Made by a program: the position numbers and the translations under genes
Shown: positions 23,867-34,600 of the stretch, in pieces
Layout: each line of letters begins with the position of its first letter
How positions within the stretch are numbered: position 1 is the first letter of the stretch
Notes under the pieces: generated by a model
Told to the model about the DNA's origin: nothing
Database searches by the model: none
The model's input: only the letters and a program-made list of their open reading frames with translations
Assembly (NCBI RefSeq): GCF_022539665.2
Contig: NC_081335.1
Location: 7,068,001-7,132,000, forward strand
Reading direction: 5' to 3'
Source: Daphnia carinata
Lineage: Eukaryota > Arthropoda > Branchiopoda > Diplostraca > Daphniidae
DNA length: 64,000 bases

Positions 23867-26800
23867 ATGGCGTCTAATTATCCAACTTGTGCTCCGTGCC
23901 TCATTGATGTTTCGGAGCTTAATGCAATTGATTTAGAATCGTTTTTGCTAACCATCAACTTCGATTCAAGTATTTCGGCAAAACTTAAAGGTATACTATA
24001 AGTCTCCAACTTTTTTTTTCTGCTAAAAACATAAGTTTTTCCAACTATGGCTTTTAATTCTGCGGTGTCGGACATTGAGGGGTTTTCTTGTTTTCAGTGC
24101 ATTTCAAAAAATTTCACCCGTACTTTTATCAAAGGTGAATTTAGAAATTTTACTTCTCACTTACGAGCTATTCATGCCATGCATACTTCCGGTGATGCAA
24201 GAGGAACTCTACTGGTATGCGCTCAGAACGGGTGTCCGGAGACTTTTAATTCTTTTTCTAATTTCAGAAATCATTTAATGCGGTGTAGTAAAACTCGGCG
24301 TAAAATTAGTTCAGAGGTTAGACAAAATATCAGCTTTCCAAATACCGACGAGGATGTTCATGTTATTGATGTAACAACCATGGAAAATGACATTGCAATG
24401 TCAAATGCAACTATTGTTGTTACTGAAGATAATATAGAATCAAAACAAGTTGTAAGGGATTTAGCAAAGTTTATGTTAAATTTAAGATCAGAACATTTAA
24501 TTTCAAACACCGCATTAGATTACATTGCAAATAATTTGGGCGCCATTTTAGAACGAGATGATGAACAGCGTGAAAAAACCGGATCTCTTACGTCGATTCT
24601 AAGAAACTTCAATTCTCAAAAAAAGCGATTAAACTATTTCAAAGCACATTTCGCTTATGTTGAGCCAAGGACGGTGTTTCTATCAAACGAAAGTAATGCT
24701 CCTGTTCGAATTAATTCTAAGGGGGAATCATTTCCAAAAAGAACAAAAAAAACTTTCCAATATATTTCTTTACGAGAAACTTTGAGCATATTATTTTCAG
24801 ACAACAACTTCCGCTCGAAATATTTTGGAGAAGTAACAAGCGAGGATGGTTTCATTAGAAGCCATCGCGACAGCAACAATTTTAAAAATAGTTCTTTTTT
24901 GAAACGTTTTCCCTTTGCAGTTCGCTTCCAAATTTTTTTTGATGAAACTGAAGTCACAAATCCGCTTGGCAGCAAGACTAAAAAACATGAGTTGGGTATG
25001 TTTTGCTTTCGAATAGAAAATTTGGCTCCATTAGAAAATTCGCGTCTTGTAAACATTCATCCTTTTGCGGTTTGCTTTAGTAAAGATTTGAAAAACAGCG
25101 AATTCAAATTTATCATTGACGAATTACTAAAAGAAATGAAAATTCTTGAATCTGACCAAGGGATGTTATTAGATGTTTCTGATTTACCTGGATTTCGTAT
25201 CCATGGTACAATTTCTTCTGTTTGTGGCGATACAAAGGGCATTCATGAATTGTTTGGGTTTTCATCGCCATCTGCTACGAAATTTTGTCGACTTTGCCTT
25301 TTGAGCAGAGACCAAATAAAACGTAACTCAAATACGCATAGTTTGGAAATGCGAACTAAAGAGAATTATGACGTTGCTGCAAGAGAGGCAAAGTTGACAA
25401 ACGGTCAATCCACTCCACTTACTGGAATTAAATTTAATTGCCACTTGAACAAAAGTGGTTATTTTCACGTAACCAACAATTTAATTCTTGATTGTATGCA
25501 TGATTTTTTGGAAGGAATAGTTCCATTTATTATTATGCTTGTGTTTCGTGAGTTTTCGAAAAATACTGAAAACTTTTTCGTAGCAGAGGAATTGAATAAT
25601 CGTTTAAAGCGCTTTAGTTACAGCTATTATGATAAGAAGAACAAGCCTTCGCCAAAATTTACAGATGTTTTAATTCGAAAAAGGGGAAATTATAGTACAA
25701 AACAGCGCGCGTCACAAAACTGGTGCTTGATCCGAATGCTTCCATTGATCATTGGAGATTTAATTGAAACTGATGATCCCTACTTTGAGCTTATTTTAAT
25801 GTTAAACAGAATAATGGATATTGTTTTTGCCCCAAGTATCGCATTGGAACACACTGTGATACTAGAGGACTTGATTAATCAAATATTTTTCTGTTTTAAC
25901 AAACTATTTAAGGACATCAACCCTATTAATAAATTTCATCATTTAGTTCACTATGCAACCGTCATAAGGGAGAATGGTCCACCGGTTCGATATTGGTGTA
26001 TGCGTTTTGAAGCGTATCACAACATATGCAAACGAGTGGCGCATTATAATTGCAATTTTGTCAACATTGTAAAAAGTGTTGCCGACCATCTCCAGACCGT
26101 GTCTTGTGCTGCAATTTTGAATACTAACATTTTTCATTCTGAGGACTTTGTTTTGGGTCCTTGTGATAAAAGTAGTGGAGCAAAATTCGTTTTTCTAAAC
26201 TTAAACCCTGAAAAATTTCAATGCGATTTTAAAGTTCCCAAATGGGTTAAATGTAAAGGGAGGGAGTATCGCACAGGGTCCGTTATTTTGCTTCACCCTA
26301 GTTACAAAACTGACAACGGGTATCCTGAATTTGGACTTGTCCATAAAATGGCCGTCAAAGACAGCGCATTATACTTTGCTGTAATTCCATGCAAAACAGT
26401 CTGTTTTGACGATCATTTCCATTCATTTAGAGTTGAAAAATTATCATATCTTGAAGGCCTTGCTATTGTAGAATTTGAAACCCTGCCTGATTGCGAGCCA
26501 CTATGGATACTCCAAAATTTCAAACAATGCGATACAACAAATTTTGTTTCACCGAGGCACTGGGTTTGAATTTTGCTTTAGGTCAATTAAATTTAAAAAC
26601 AAAGAATTGCAAAATTTTTTCGTCTTCCTCTATTTGGTTTTTTTAAACTGTCACTGCACTAGCTGTACTAACTGGAGCCAAAACTCTGTTTGTTTCTAGA
26701 TTTTCTAATGATGTTTTTGTTTTTTCAGGGGAAGATATTGATGGAGAATGCCTTCTTTCATTGACTGAAAAACAAATCGATGGCTTAAGTTTGTCCCTCG

Positions 26801-28503
26801 GCCACAAAATCAAATTGCAAAAACGTGTGAAAAATCTTGTCGCCGAAAATGCTTCTGCCTCAATGAGGAACAATGAAATCATTCCTGAATTATGTGCCAA
26901 TGGCACGGTAATCGAACTTCAAGGAATTGACGACGTAACTCACGTAAATGAAAGCATTACCGACGCACATGCAGATCCTATCAGCAAGTCTGATGTATAC
27001 ATAGTCAAACATATTTATTAGCAAGCATAAGAAGTAATAATTTTTTTTTCTTGTTTGGTTTCAGGATACATTTCCAGTTATTTCAATTTTGAAGGAGTCG
27101 TCAGAAGGTAGAAAAATTGTTAAATCATTTATGGATCGCAACGAAGCGTATTTAGAAGTAGATGAACGGAAAACGTTGGTACGAATACTTGTGAGCCATA
27201 TGTGCATGCTTTCTGGGAAAGAAGATTTATATCCACCGAGCAGCCTCAAAGAAGAACTTGCAAAGGCAATTGTTAAAGCTTTTCCATGTTTGGCTGTCCC
27301 TTGTTCTGACGGTTCTAGCCTGACGAACTATACTTACTATTTTAATCCAAAATTAACTAACGGTTTCATCGATACTCGTCTGAAAACTATGCGGTCGAAG
27401 TCCGAAGTGTCAAGGAAAAAAAAAAGTCTGGAAACCAAAGACTGCTGCTGCCCGGCTAAAAGGACAAAGTCCAATCGCAGGCCGGACAACGAGCTTAATG
27501 GTGATAGAGACCCCGCTTTCAATGAAGATGAAGATATATTCAAGGTAATTGGTTTGTTAATACATTCAAGATTTCATTCATCTTTCAAAATTATCTGGTT
27601 TTCTTTCTTAGATTGAATGGATGAAGACACATTTACCTGAACAGGGTTCTAATGAAAACACAATTCAAGAGCATATGGCGTCTACATATAACTACAGACA
27701 ACATCAAATTTCTGTAGGTCAATGGACCACTACGCAGATACTTGCGGAGTATCCTCGCTTCCGTGATTGCCAAAATTTGGTATACATAGACTTATGCATT
27801 TATGCCTTTTCTAATACGCTTCTTAATACATCCATAACATCCTAGATTTTCCGTGATTTCCTACTGGCATTCCCGAAGGCGGGACACTTTGAGGAGACTT
27901 TTATTTTGGCGCAAGGACCATTGGTAATAAAATATGCCTTGAGATCAAATGTTCCCATTCCAGACACGGAAGATGGTAATGTTTTTTTAAATTTCAATGA
28001 AGGTCAAACATTTAATGAAATTAAATTTAGAATGCCTTAAACTATTGGTTCTAGTAATGCGACTGATTCCATCTTTAAAGAAGATTCGCGTTGTTAGCCA
28101 GGATTCAATCATTGAACGAGTGGTTTATTTCATCAAGGTATACACCTAGTATTTTTGTTATTGCTTCATAATTTCACTCATTGTTTTCAAATAGGCTAAT
28201 GAAGACATTTTATCAATTATCGAGAAAAAGCCCCATCTCAAGGAGTCACCTTTTATGTGTTGTGTAGGTTCGCTGAGAAACCCAATCTGTTTTAGCATTG
28301 TCTGTGAAGGGGAATTCATATCAAGCGGTACCAGCTCAATTAAGGCGTTCAAGAACCTCTTCGCGTCGTTTCATATGTTTCGTATTAAATACCCTACACT
28401 CCTAAGCACATTTTATTATTTTTTTTATTCTTACGTTTTCAATGTCCACCCTGGTAGAATTCGTCCTTCAGTCGCAGATTTTTTTACACAGTTAAATGCA
28501 TAG
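23867..28503 (+). CDS. SAM-domain (SAMD3-like) protein of the CACTA-like element, 7 exons
   Basis: Exons 23867-23990, 26729-26994, 27065-27544, 27612-27779, 27846-27975, 28055-28137 and 28195-28503 join with GT-AG borders and matching phases into 519 codons ending in TAG. Introns are 2738, 70, 67, 66, 79 and 57 nt. Exon 1 encodes the first helices of a SAM domain (LNAIDLESFLLTINFD) and exon 2 the rest (DIDGECLLSLTEKQIDG, then LGHKIKLQKRV). The domain is therefore formed only after splicing across the intron that holds the transposase. Exons 3-7 match the C-terminal region shared by multi-copy SAMD3-like proteins of fishes and invertebrates: FPVISIL, LVSHMC, AIVKAFPCL, FRDFLLAFPKAG, and a final CVGSL/SIVCEG segment. 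The likely role is an accessory DNA- or transposase-binding factor, by position rather than by homology. AATAAA follows at 28751. Confidence 0.82.
24047..26569 (+). CDS. C2H2 zinc-finger, tnp2-like transposase nested in the SAM gene's first intron
   Basis: An uninterrupted 840-codon frame wholly within intron 1 of the SAM gene, same strand. N-terminal zinc fingers: C15-x2-C18-x19-H38-x4-H43, and C58-x4-C63-x12-H76-x3-C80. The centre has DVSDLPGFRIHG, then GDTKG, then FCRLCLL (a CxxC-type pair), then LDCMHDFLEG at 481-490. The last corresponds in position and form to the D-x-MH block of Transposase_21/tnp2 (CACTA) proteins. RYWCMRFEAYH lies at 648-658. D482, D486 and E655 are candidate metal ligands, by position only. 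The frame may start at the ATG at 24047. Alternatively, a 45 nt intron (23991-24035: GTATAC ... pyrimidine run ... ATAAG) would fuse exon 1 to it in frame, giving 885 codons. Read-through without splicing hits a stop at 24000. This is the element's probable catalytic protein. Confidence 0.8.
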   Translation: MAFNSAVSDIEGFSCFQCISKNFTRTFIKGEFRNFTSHLRAIHAMHTSGDARGTLLVCAQNGCPETFNSFSNFRNHLMRCSKTRRKISSEVRQNISFPNTDEDVHVIDVTTMENDIAMSNATIVVTEDNIESKQVVRDLAKFMLNLRSEHLISNTALDYIANNLGAILERDDEQREKTGSLTSILRNFNSQKKRLNYFKAHFAYVEPRTVFLSNESNAPVRINSKGESFPKRTKKTFQYISLRETLSILFSDNNFRSKYFGEVTSEDGFIRSHRDSNNFKNSSFLKRFPFAVRFQIFFDETEVTNPLGSKTKKHELGMFCFRIENLAPLENSRLVNIHPFAVCFSKDLKNSEFKFIIDELLKEMKILESDQGMLLDVSDLPGFRIHGTISSVCGDTKGIHELFGFSSPSATKFCRLCLLSRDQIKRNSNTHSLEMRTKENYDVAAREAKLTNGQSTPLTGIKFNCHLNKSGYFHVTNNLILDCMHDFLEGIVPFIIMLVFREFSKNTENFFVAEELNNRLKRFSYSYYDKKNKPSPKFTDVLIRKRGNYSTKQRASQNWCLIRMLPLIIGDLIETDDPYFELILMLNRIMDIVFAPSIALEHTVILEDLINQIFFCFNKLFKDINPINKFHHLVHYATVIRENGPPVRYWCMRFEAYHNICKRVAHYNCNFVNIVKSVADHLQTVSCAAILNTNIFHSEDFVLGPCDKSSGAKFVFLNLNPEKFQCDFKVPKWVKCKGREYRTGSVILLHPSYKTDNGYPEFGLVHKMAVKDSALYFAVIPCKTVCFDDHFHSFRVEKLSYLEGLAIVEFETLPDCEPLWILQNFKQCDTTNFVSPRHWV

Positions 28504-28750
28504 AAAGTGGGCATACAGAAATTGAAATAGCCTACACTGGATCTCATTATATGATAATTTTTCTGAAAAAGCATGTTTCCCTATATGTTAAATGTTTTGA
28601 CTTATCTAGATATGTTTATGTAACTAACGTTCAAAGCGCATTTATGTAAATTCAAAACTATATGTTTAGTATTCTAAATACCAAGAAGTTTCTCTATTTT
28701 ACATGGTTCCCAGAGCAACCCGGAAATTTCTGTGGTTTTTTGTATTTTGC

Positions 28751-28756
28751 AATAAA
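28751..28756 (+). promoter_or_regulatory. Poly(A) signal AATAAA after the SAM gene
   Basis: AATAAA about 250 bases after the TAG at 28501-28503 and before the right subterminal array. It is suitable for a transcript that covers the whole element. Confidence 0.5.
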
Positions 28757-28799
28757 GAGTATTTTTCAAATCAAACCTTTTTCGCGCGTATACTAAAAA

Positions 28800-29085
28800 T
28801 TGAAAAAAGTGGTAAAATAGTAGGAGAAAAAGTGGGAGAAAAGTAGAAAAATAGAAGGAATATGGTAGTGTATGTTCCATGGTAGTATGATCTACCAATG
28901 CAGAATTTTTTAATGGTAGACGCATTGGTAAAGGATCTACTTTTCTCCACTTTTTCTCTACTATATAAAAAACGACGACTTTTCTACCAAATGGTAGCAA
29001 GTACTACCATTTGGTAGCATGTTTCATTTCGCTACCAAATGGTAGCCAAAAGCAGTGAAAAAGTAGAAATCAAAAACTGAGAGTG
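28800..29085 (-). repeat. Right terminal/subterminal region of the CACTA-like element
   Basis: About a dozen GGTAG/CTACC or close variants (GGTAGTATGATCTACC, CTACCAAATGGTAG twice and others) lead to the terminus CAAAAACTGAGAGTG, the inverse of the left end. Several units are themselves palindromes. Confidence 0.75.
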
Positions 29086-29219
29086 TATTAATTCTTAAAT
29101 ATAGATCAAATAAAAATTGACGCAACAGATAATGGCGTTAACGAACTAAAAAACGAAGTTGCTACCCCGAAAAGTGGCGCTGTTAATTGTTTATGTTTTC
29201 GTGAGGCTTGAAACGATCA

Positions 29220-30537
29220 CACTGTTAATTTCGGGTTACGCCTTTCGTCGGTTAGGGGGCAACTAACATCGAGCGGAGTTTGCGATATTCGCAAAGGTAA
29301 TCTCTGGTTAATGCTCTTCGTTCGTTAGAAACAAACTGAAAACGTTAATCGCGAGTGATTTCCGCAAAGGTACATTTGGTTAATGGTTTTCGTCGGATTT
29401 TGTGTGTGAATATGTAAAGTCGTGTGGATGAAATAAGTAAAGTCTGCTAATTCCAACTACTCCCCACACTCTTACCCCGTCCAATCGTCTTTTAAATTTA
29501 CACATGCCAAATTGGAAATCTCACAATTTTTACATTTGCAGGAAATATAAATTTTGTGCAATGCAATTAAAAAACAATGCAATCATAGATATCCCTCAAA
29601 GCAACTCAAAGCCCTTTATTAGACATTAACAATTCCGAATAGGTGAAAATTTCACAAAGTTTGGCAGCACTGCTATGCGGCTTCATCTTCATCTAAAGTG
29701 ACGGTGGAGCTTTGATTTTATAGTTCATGGAGAACGACTACTTTGTGTAACTCGGTACGTACTATTTCTATTTTGATGAAAAGAACTTTCTCTTTTCAAT
29801 TTATCTGTTGTTCTTTTTCTGTTACTTAAGGTTCATGTGTGTTTTGTAATTTTCTTCAAAACCATAGAAGATATAACTAAATCAGTTACCATTCAGTCAT
29901 TCGATGGTAAACAAAAATTTGAAGTCGAATTTAGGAGTAGTAAGTCATCGTTTCCAATCAATCAATCATCTGTTAAAAATACGTTTACCTTGCCATACAT
30001 AACCAGCACAACACCCAGCTGCTCCAAAATATTAGTCCAGGATTTGCATCTACATACCAGTAAGTTAATTCTATTTATTCTCAACTATCATGTCGTGTAA
30101 CTTTTATCTTAACTACAGGTCCGACCAAGGCGAACACTTAGGAACGAGAGAAAGTTATGTAATTTTAAAAATCTTGTTTTTGCGTGTGCGTAGTTCTTCA
30201 CTGGTCGTGATTTTCGTGATCGATTTATTATTGATTGTTATCGGATAATAAACTCAGTTGTTTCCATAAAAATTTTCCTTTTTTTTTATTTTAACATCCT
30301 TATCCATGAGGATAAGGATGCATTTTTAGCTGTATATTAATAATTATATTGGCCAATTTCGATGGTATTTTATAACGAGTTTCGTCGAAGAAACTTACCG
30401 AAAAGAGTCGGAAAAATACCGATGATTTTCGTTTCCGGAAACGTACCGTCGGTTTTCGTCGGTTAAATCATGCGTCCCTTGTCCACCGCTTTCAGACTAT
30501 TTTTCGGTACGAAAACCGCTAACTAAAACTAACAGTG
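29220..30537 (+). mobile_element. CACTG-family element, 1.3 kb, with one coding exon
   Basis: It starts CACTGTTAATTTCGGGTTACG and ends 'ctaactaaaactaacagtg'. The two are imperfect inverted repeats, and both ends match the short copy at 13411-13778. The middle carries the exon-like ORF at 29837-30060. No target duplication is obvious to me (left flank 'acgat', right flank 'cacac'). It is a partly deleted element. The longest member here lies only 134 bases from the CACTA-like element. From 30538 to 30777 no gene is recognised. Confidence 0.65.
29837..30060 (+). pseudogene. Exon-like ORF with FDGKQKFEVEF motif
   Basis: The open frame contains EDITKSVTIQSFDGKQKFEV, a Ser/Thr-rich tail and a terminal CAG|GTAAGT-like site ('accagtaagtt' at about 30057-30067). 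A pyrimidine-rich tract and 'ccatag' precede the conserved part. The same motif is found at 4.07-4.14 kb. It may be the first exon of a transposon gene whose other exons were deleted. Family not recognised. Confidence 0.4.
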
Positions 30538-31113
30538 CACACATCACAAAAATAGTTTGTCTGTTCTCTGACTTTTAACTCTCGTGAGTTGCAGGTTTGC
30601 TGCATCTTGGAGATTCAAGTAGAAAATATAGGTATGTCATATTAATAAGTGAGTTAAAATGTGTAAAACTGCTTGCCTTTGATTAGTAATACAGTGTATA
30701 TATTTGTTTCTCTTCGCCTTTTAGGAATCGAATGTGAAGCCGTGAATTGCACTGCTCGTACACGGACAAAAATAGTAGGGGAGGAAGGGCGTGGTTGGCA
30801 CATAAAACTAATTTTTGTTCCCTACGATTACAAAAATCGTCCAACTAAATTAAATAATATATAGATTTGTCACAGCTACATAACAGTATGTTTTTGGGTG
30901 GGTTCGACAAAGATGAACATCTGCTATGTGTAAAAAACTGGAGGTACCTAAAGATGTTTCAATTGCCAATTCTGCTCGGCAATTGAAACAGGGTGTCTGG
31001 GCAATTGAAACGTGGGTTTTCCCATAAGAGAGCTCCCGGTTTTACGAAGAAACTAAAATGACGGTATCTCAGAATCTTGGATACGTATTTTTGTGAATTT
31101 TTTACATTAATAC

Positions 31114-31166
31114 TGTAGCGCCAATAGACATTTCAGGCGCCCCGTGCTTTTAGGTAGGAGGGGGGA
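31114..31166 (+). repeat. Extra LTR start plus polypurine-tract copy outside the 5' LTR
   Basis: The first 15 bases repeat the start of the LTR (TGTAGCGCCAAT, then AGA). They are followed by 38 bases that copy the internal sequence just before the 3' LTR (CATTTCAGGCGCC ... GGTAGGAGGGGGGA). The complete LTR then begins at 31167. It lies inside the target duplication, so it was part of the integrated molecule or arose by later recombination. Confidence 0.75.
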
Positions 31167-31463
31167 TGTAGCGCCAATGGACTTTGTCGCCTATCGCGCG
31201 ATGATAGGCGATCCGCAAGTCAACCATTGGCTAGCATTTGTCGCTCTGACCGGATGTCGGGAGCTTTAAGGCCCCGACTCTGACAAGTCAGTTCAGTTCA
31301 GTTTTTAGCAGTTCAGTTCAAGTAGTTCGGTTAGCCGTCGAGTAGTCGAGTTAGTGGAGTTGTTGTGCAGTAGTCTATCTGTAACCTGTCGTCTTGTGTG
31401 TTTTGGTGTACTGCATCTTGTCTACGTGTTAATACAATACCTTAACCCAGTGGAGCTGTTACA
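31167..31463 (+). repeat. Gypsy element 5' LTR
   Basis: TGTAGCGCCAATGG ... GAGCTGTTACA, 297 bp. Directly after it TGGTGGAGATGC begins with the TGG expected of a tRNA primer-binding site. Confidence 0.9.
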
Positions 31464-31638
31464 TGGTGGAGATGCTCCTGCGTTCTCAACTGGTCAGCTG
31501 TACGTTTAACTCAGGTAGGCGTTTGTTGTGAGGGGTCTCTGGAAGTCGAACTCAGCAATTTATTGTTGGGCACGAGGCCACAACAACGGTCTGATAGAAC
31601 GTGTAATTGACAGTGGGTCGCGGTGGGTCCTCGTTTTG

Positions 31639-34600
31639 ATGTCACACGGGAGAGGTGTGATTCCAGACGCTGGGGAAAGGATTCGTAGGCGAGCAGCTGA
31701 AGAGGCGGTGAAGGAGATTCAGACCTATTACACGGGCTTGAGGCCAACGGCACCTCTAAGTGCAGTGGCACGGGCTTCTACGAGATTACAGGAGGCAGGT
31801 ACAACATCAGTGCGGTCTAAGGGGCGATCAAGAGGTCCCCCTGGTGAGGTGAGTGAGATCGATAGAGGTGCGTGCGTAGCCGAAAAGGTTTCCCAACAAG
31901 GAAGTATCCCAGATTTGACACAGTTTGAGTTGGATTCCGAACAACAGGGTGAGGAATTCGTGGAGGCTCTGAGTCACCAGGTATTCGAGAGTCAGGAAAC
32001 CAGGTGGGCGGCGGAAAAAGGGGGATACGAGCCTAGGGTGGCATACGAGCATCGTGAGGGTGCCCGTGTTGTTGGGACCGCGGTCGTCACACGAGCCGGA
32101 GCGGGAGAAGAGGAGCGACAGGAAGAGTGGGTTGTCGACCGAGGCCGGAAATTGCAAACGCGACGACCAGAGGTGGACGACGCTGTGTCGCACATCCCGC
32201 AAGTAGCAGGGCCCGTAAGCCAGTAAAGGATCGTAATACAAGCCATTCCGGCGGAAAGCAGGCAGTGGAAGGTGGAGGCCGTTGGCAGCGATCAAGGGTC
32301 GCGAGTTCAGCGGACTATTGCAACGAATTCGCTCGCGACGCAGGAGTTGGTGACCGAAAACCAGGAAGGGGCGCGTCCAGTATCAGTGCAAGCGGAAGGC
32401 GCCGGTGACGGAAGAAGCACGGTAGGCGTGGAAGCCGACACCACTGGTATCACCGAGAGATCGTCAGGTGCTGAGAGTGAGCAGCTGTCGAGAGAAGAAC
32501 GTGACGCGGCGGAAGAGCGAAGAGCGGACTTTGAAAGAGGAAGCCTTCGCGAAGGTCTACGACCTCGAGCGTCTAGCACGCCGCACGCAGTGGTGTTGTT
32601 CAGGCCGGAAAGAAGTGGACTTAGTGTCGGGGGTTCACCAAGACGCCAGTCCATAGCCCAGGAAGAGGAACTAGCTTGGGATCTTTTTCTGGCAGAGGAG
32701 GAGGACATGGCGGAGAGGCCGATCTTCCAGTATAAGGAGCCAGAGAAATTCCGCGGCACGGCGAAGGAAAATGCTGTGAAGTGGATTGATCGTTTTGAAA
32801 GGATCGGTCGCCACAACAGATGGACCAATAATGACTTGGCGAGAGCGATAGACGTGTCGCTCGAGGGAGCGGCTTACAAATGGATTGTAGGCCTTGAGGC
32901 GCGGAACGCTCGTCCGGAGCACTGGGAAGACCGAAGAGAGAGATTCGTGGCAGAGCAGGGGCAGCTAGCGCGCGAGAGGGAAGTACCTGGGCTCAAGTCG
33001 TTGTTTCTGAAGCAGTTTGTTGCGGTAAACTTGAAGCGACAACTGGAGAGGAAGCTGCGGATGAGAGTCCAGGGGAAAGACGAAGGCATAACGGAGTATT
33101 ACCACGACGTTATGGATTTGTGCCGCATCGTGCAACCATATATGGCGGAAGAAGTGTGCATTGACCACCTGTTCAGGGGGTTAAGCCCAGGGCTTTACGA
33201 AAGACTGTACGTGCTCGGAATCACGACCTGCGAGGAGTTTCTGGAAAAAGCAAGACTCCATGCAGATGCTGTGAAAACGGCCTATGAAAGAGGCTATGAG
33301 GATGCGCGCCGGGAAAATGAGAAAGCTCCCATCGGGGGAGTAGGCTTTGACAAGATGCAAGAGCTCCAACGGCAGATACAGGAGCTGCGCGATGAGCTGG
33401 CGAAGGCGAGAGGGCCGTCGGGAAAGAAAACCAGCGGCGGTGAAAAAAGCGAAAATAACCGGAAGCCGAAGAAGAACTCATTCCGATGTTATAATTGCGA
33501 CGAAGAAGGGCATATCGCAAGGAATTGTCCAAAGGAAAAGAAGCGAGACGGCACGCCAAAGCCTACAAAGCCTACGAAGCCGGAGGGGGCGGAGCCAAAA
33601 GCAGCCTGTGCTGTGATTGGCGGAGAGCAGAGCCAATCAAATGGAGCGACCAATGGCGGCGATCAGCAGCCCACCGAAAAAATTTGGATTGGTGGATGCC
33701 CCGTTGAAGCTTTAGTGGACACGGGAGCGGTAATTTCTGTAATTACGCCGTCATTAACAAGCAAATTGAAGTTGAGAATTACCCCATGGGATGGACCCAT
33801 GGTGGTGACAGCCGATGGCCAACCGATGCAACCAAGAGGGAAAGTTGCCCTGACGGTGAGAAATAAGAACACGTCGGTGGAAGGAGAAGCTGTCGTGCTG
33901 AAAACTTTTGGACCCGACTTCATCTTGGGAAGGAATTTACTGAAGCTCTTTAAGGAATTAAAGATCTGCTTTAGCAGCCCTCCGACAGTGGAGCTTGGGG
34001 CGATCGACATTGGAGCAGCCGGAGGAGGAGATGCCTTGAGGAAGGTGACCGCAACAGTGTGTGTCACGGTGCCGAAAAGGAGTGCTGTGCCGGTGAAGGT
34101 GTCTATCCTGGAGGGAGGAAGTAAAGATGCAATTATGCTCCTCCGCCCGTCGAAGATGCTGCTCGAGAAAAGCGGCTTATCAGCGAGTCACGCGTTGATT
34201 GACTGCACCAAGTCGGATGCAGTGGTTCACGTAATGAACTTCGATCACCCAGATCATGTGATTGTGGAAGGGACATTGCTTGGGCAATTGGTGGCTGTCG
34301 ACCAGAGCAGCGGTCTTCCGCTGGAAATGGAAGATGGTCGTGCAGCCGGAAGGGGCAGTGAACGGCCTGGAAAACGAGCCCCGGCTATGTTCGAGGAATG
34401 TGTGGCGAAGTCACTGACAGGAGAAGATCGCATGGACCTCATTTCACTTTTGATGAGTTTTCAAGATGTGTTCGCTGAAGGCAGCGATTGTCTTGGACAG
34501 TGTACTGTCCTGGTCACATCACCTACGGGTGATGCGGCGCCGATCAAGCAATTACCAAGGCGACGCGCCTGGCAGGAACGGGAACTCATTAAGGCGGAGG

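Larger units (their letters stand above)
21981..29085 (+). mobile_element. CACTA-like DNA transposon, apparently complete, 7.1 kb
   Basis: The terminal inverted repeats start CACTCTCAGTTTTTG at both ends (first 15 bases perfect) and continue about 57 bases with small differences. Both ends are followed inward by many GGTAG/CTACC motifs. TA flanks both sides, and the related repeat copy at 7.9 kb gives the unfilled site with a single TA, so the target duplication is TA. The inside carries two + strand genes that look undamaged: a seven-exon SAM-domain gene and, in its first intron, a transposase ORF. CACT ends, subterminal motif arrays and a tnp2-like core point to the EnSpm/CACTA superfamily. 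A 2 bp target is at the short end of the 2-3 bp usual there. It looks recent, because every exon is open and all splice sites are canonical. Confidence 0.85.

Noticed and set aside
24655-25056. 133-codon - strand frame opposite the transposase
   Set aside because: Shadow of the 840-codon + strand gene, which carries all recognisable motifs.
31828-32295. 155-codon - strand frame and other long frames opposite Gypsy gag and env
   Set aside because: The GC-richer composition of this element opens antisense frames; the + strand frames carry the gag, pol and env motifs.
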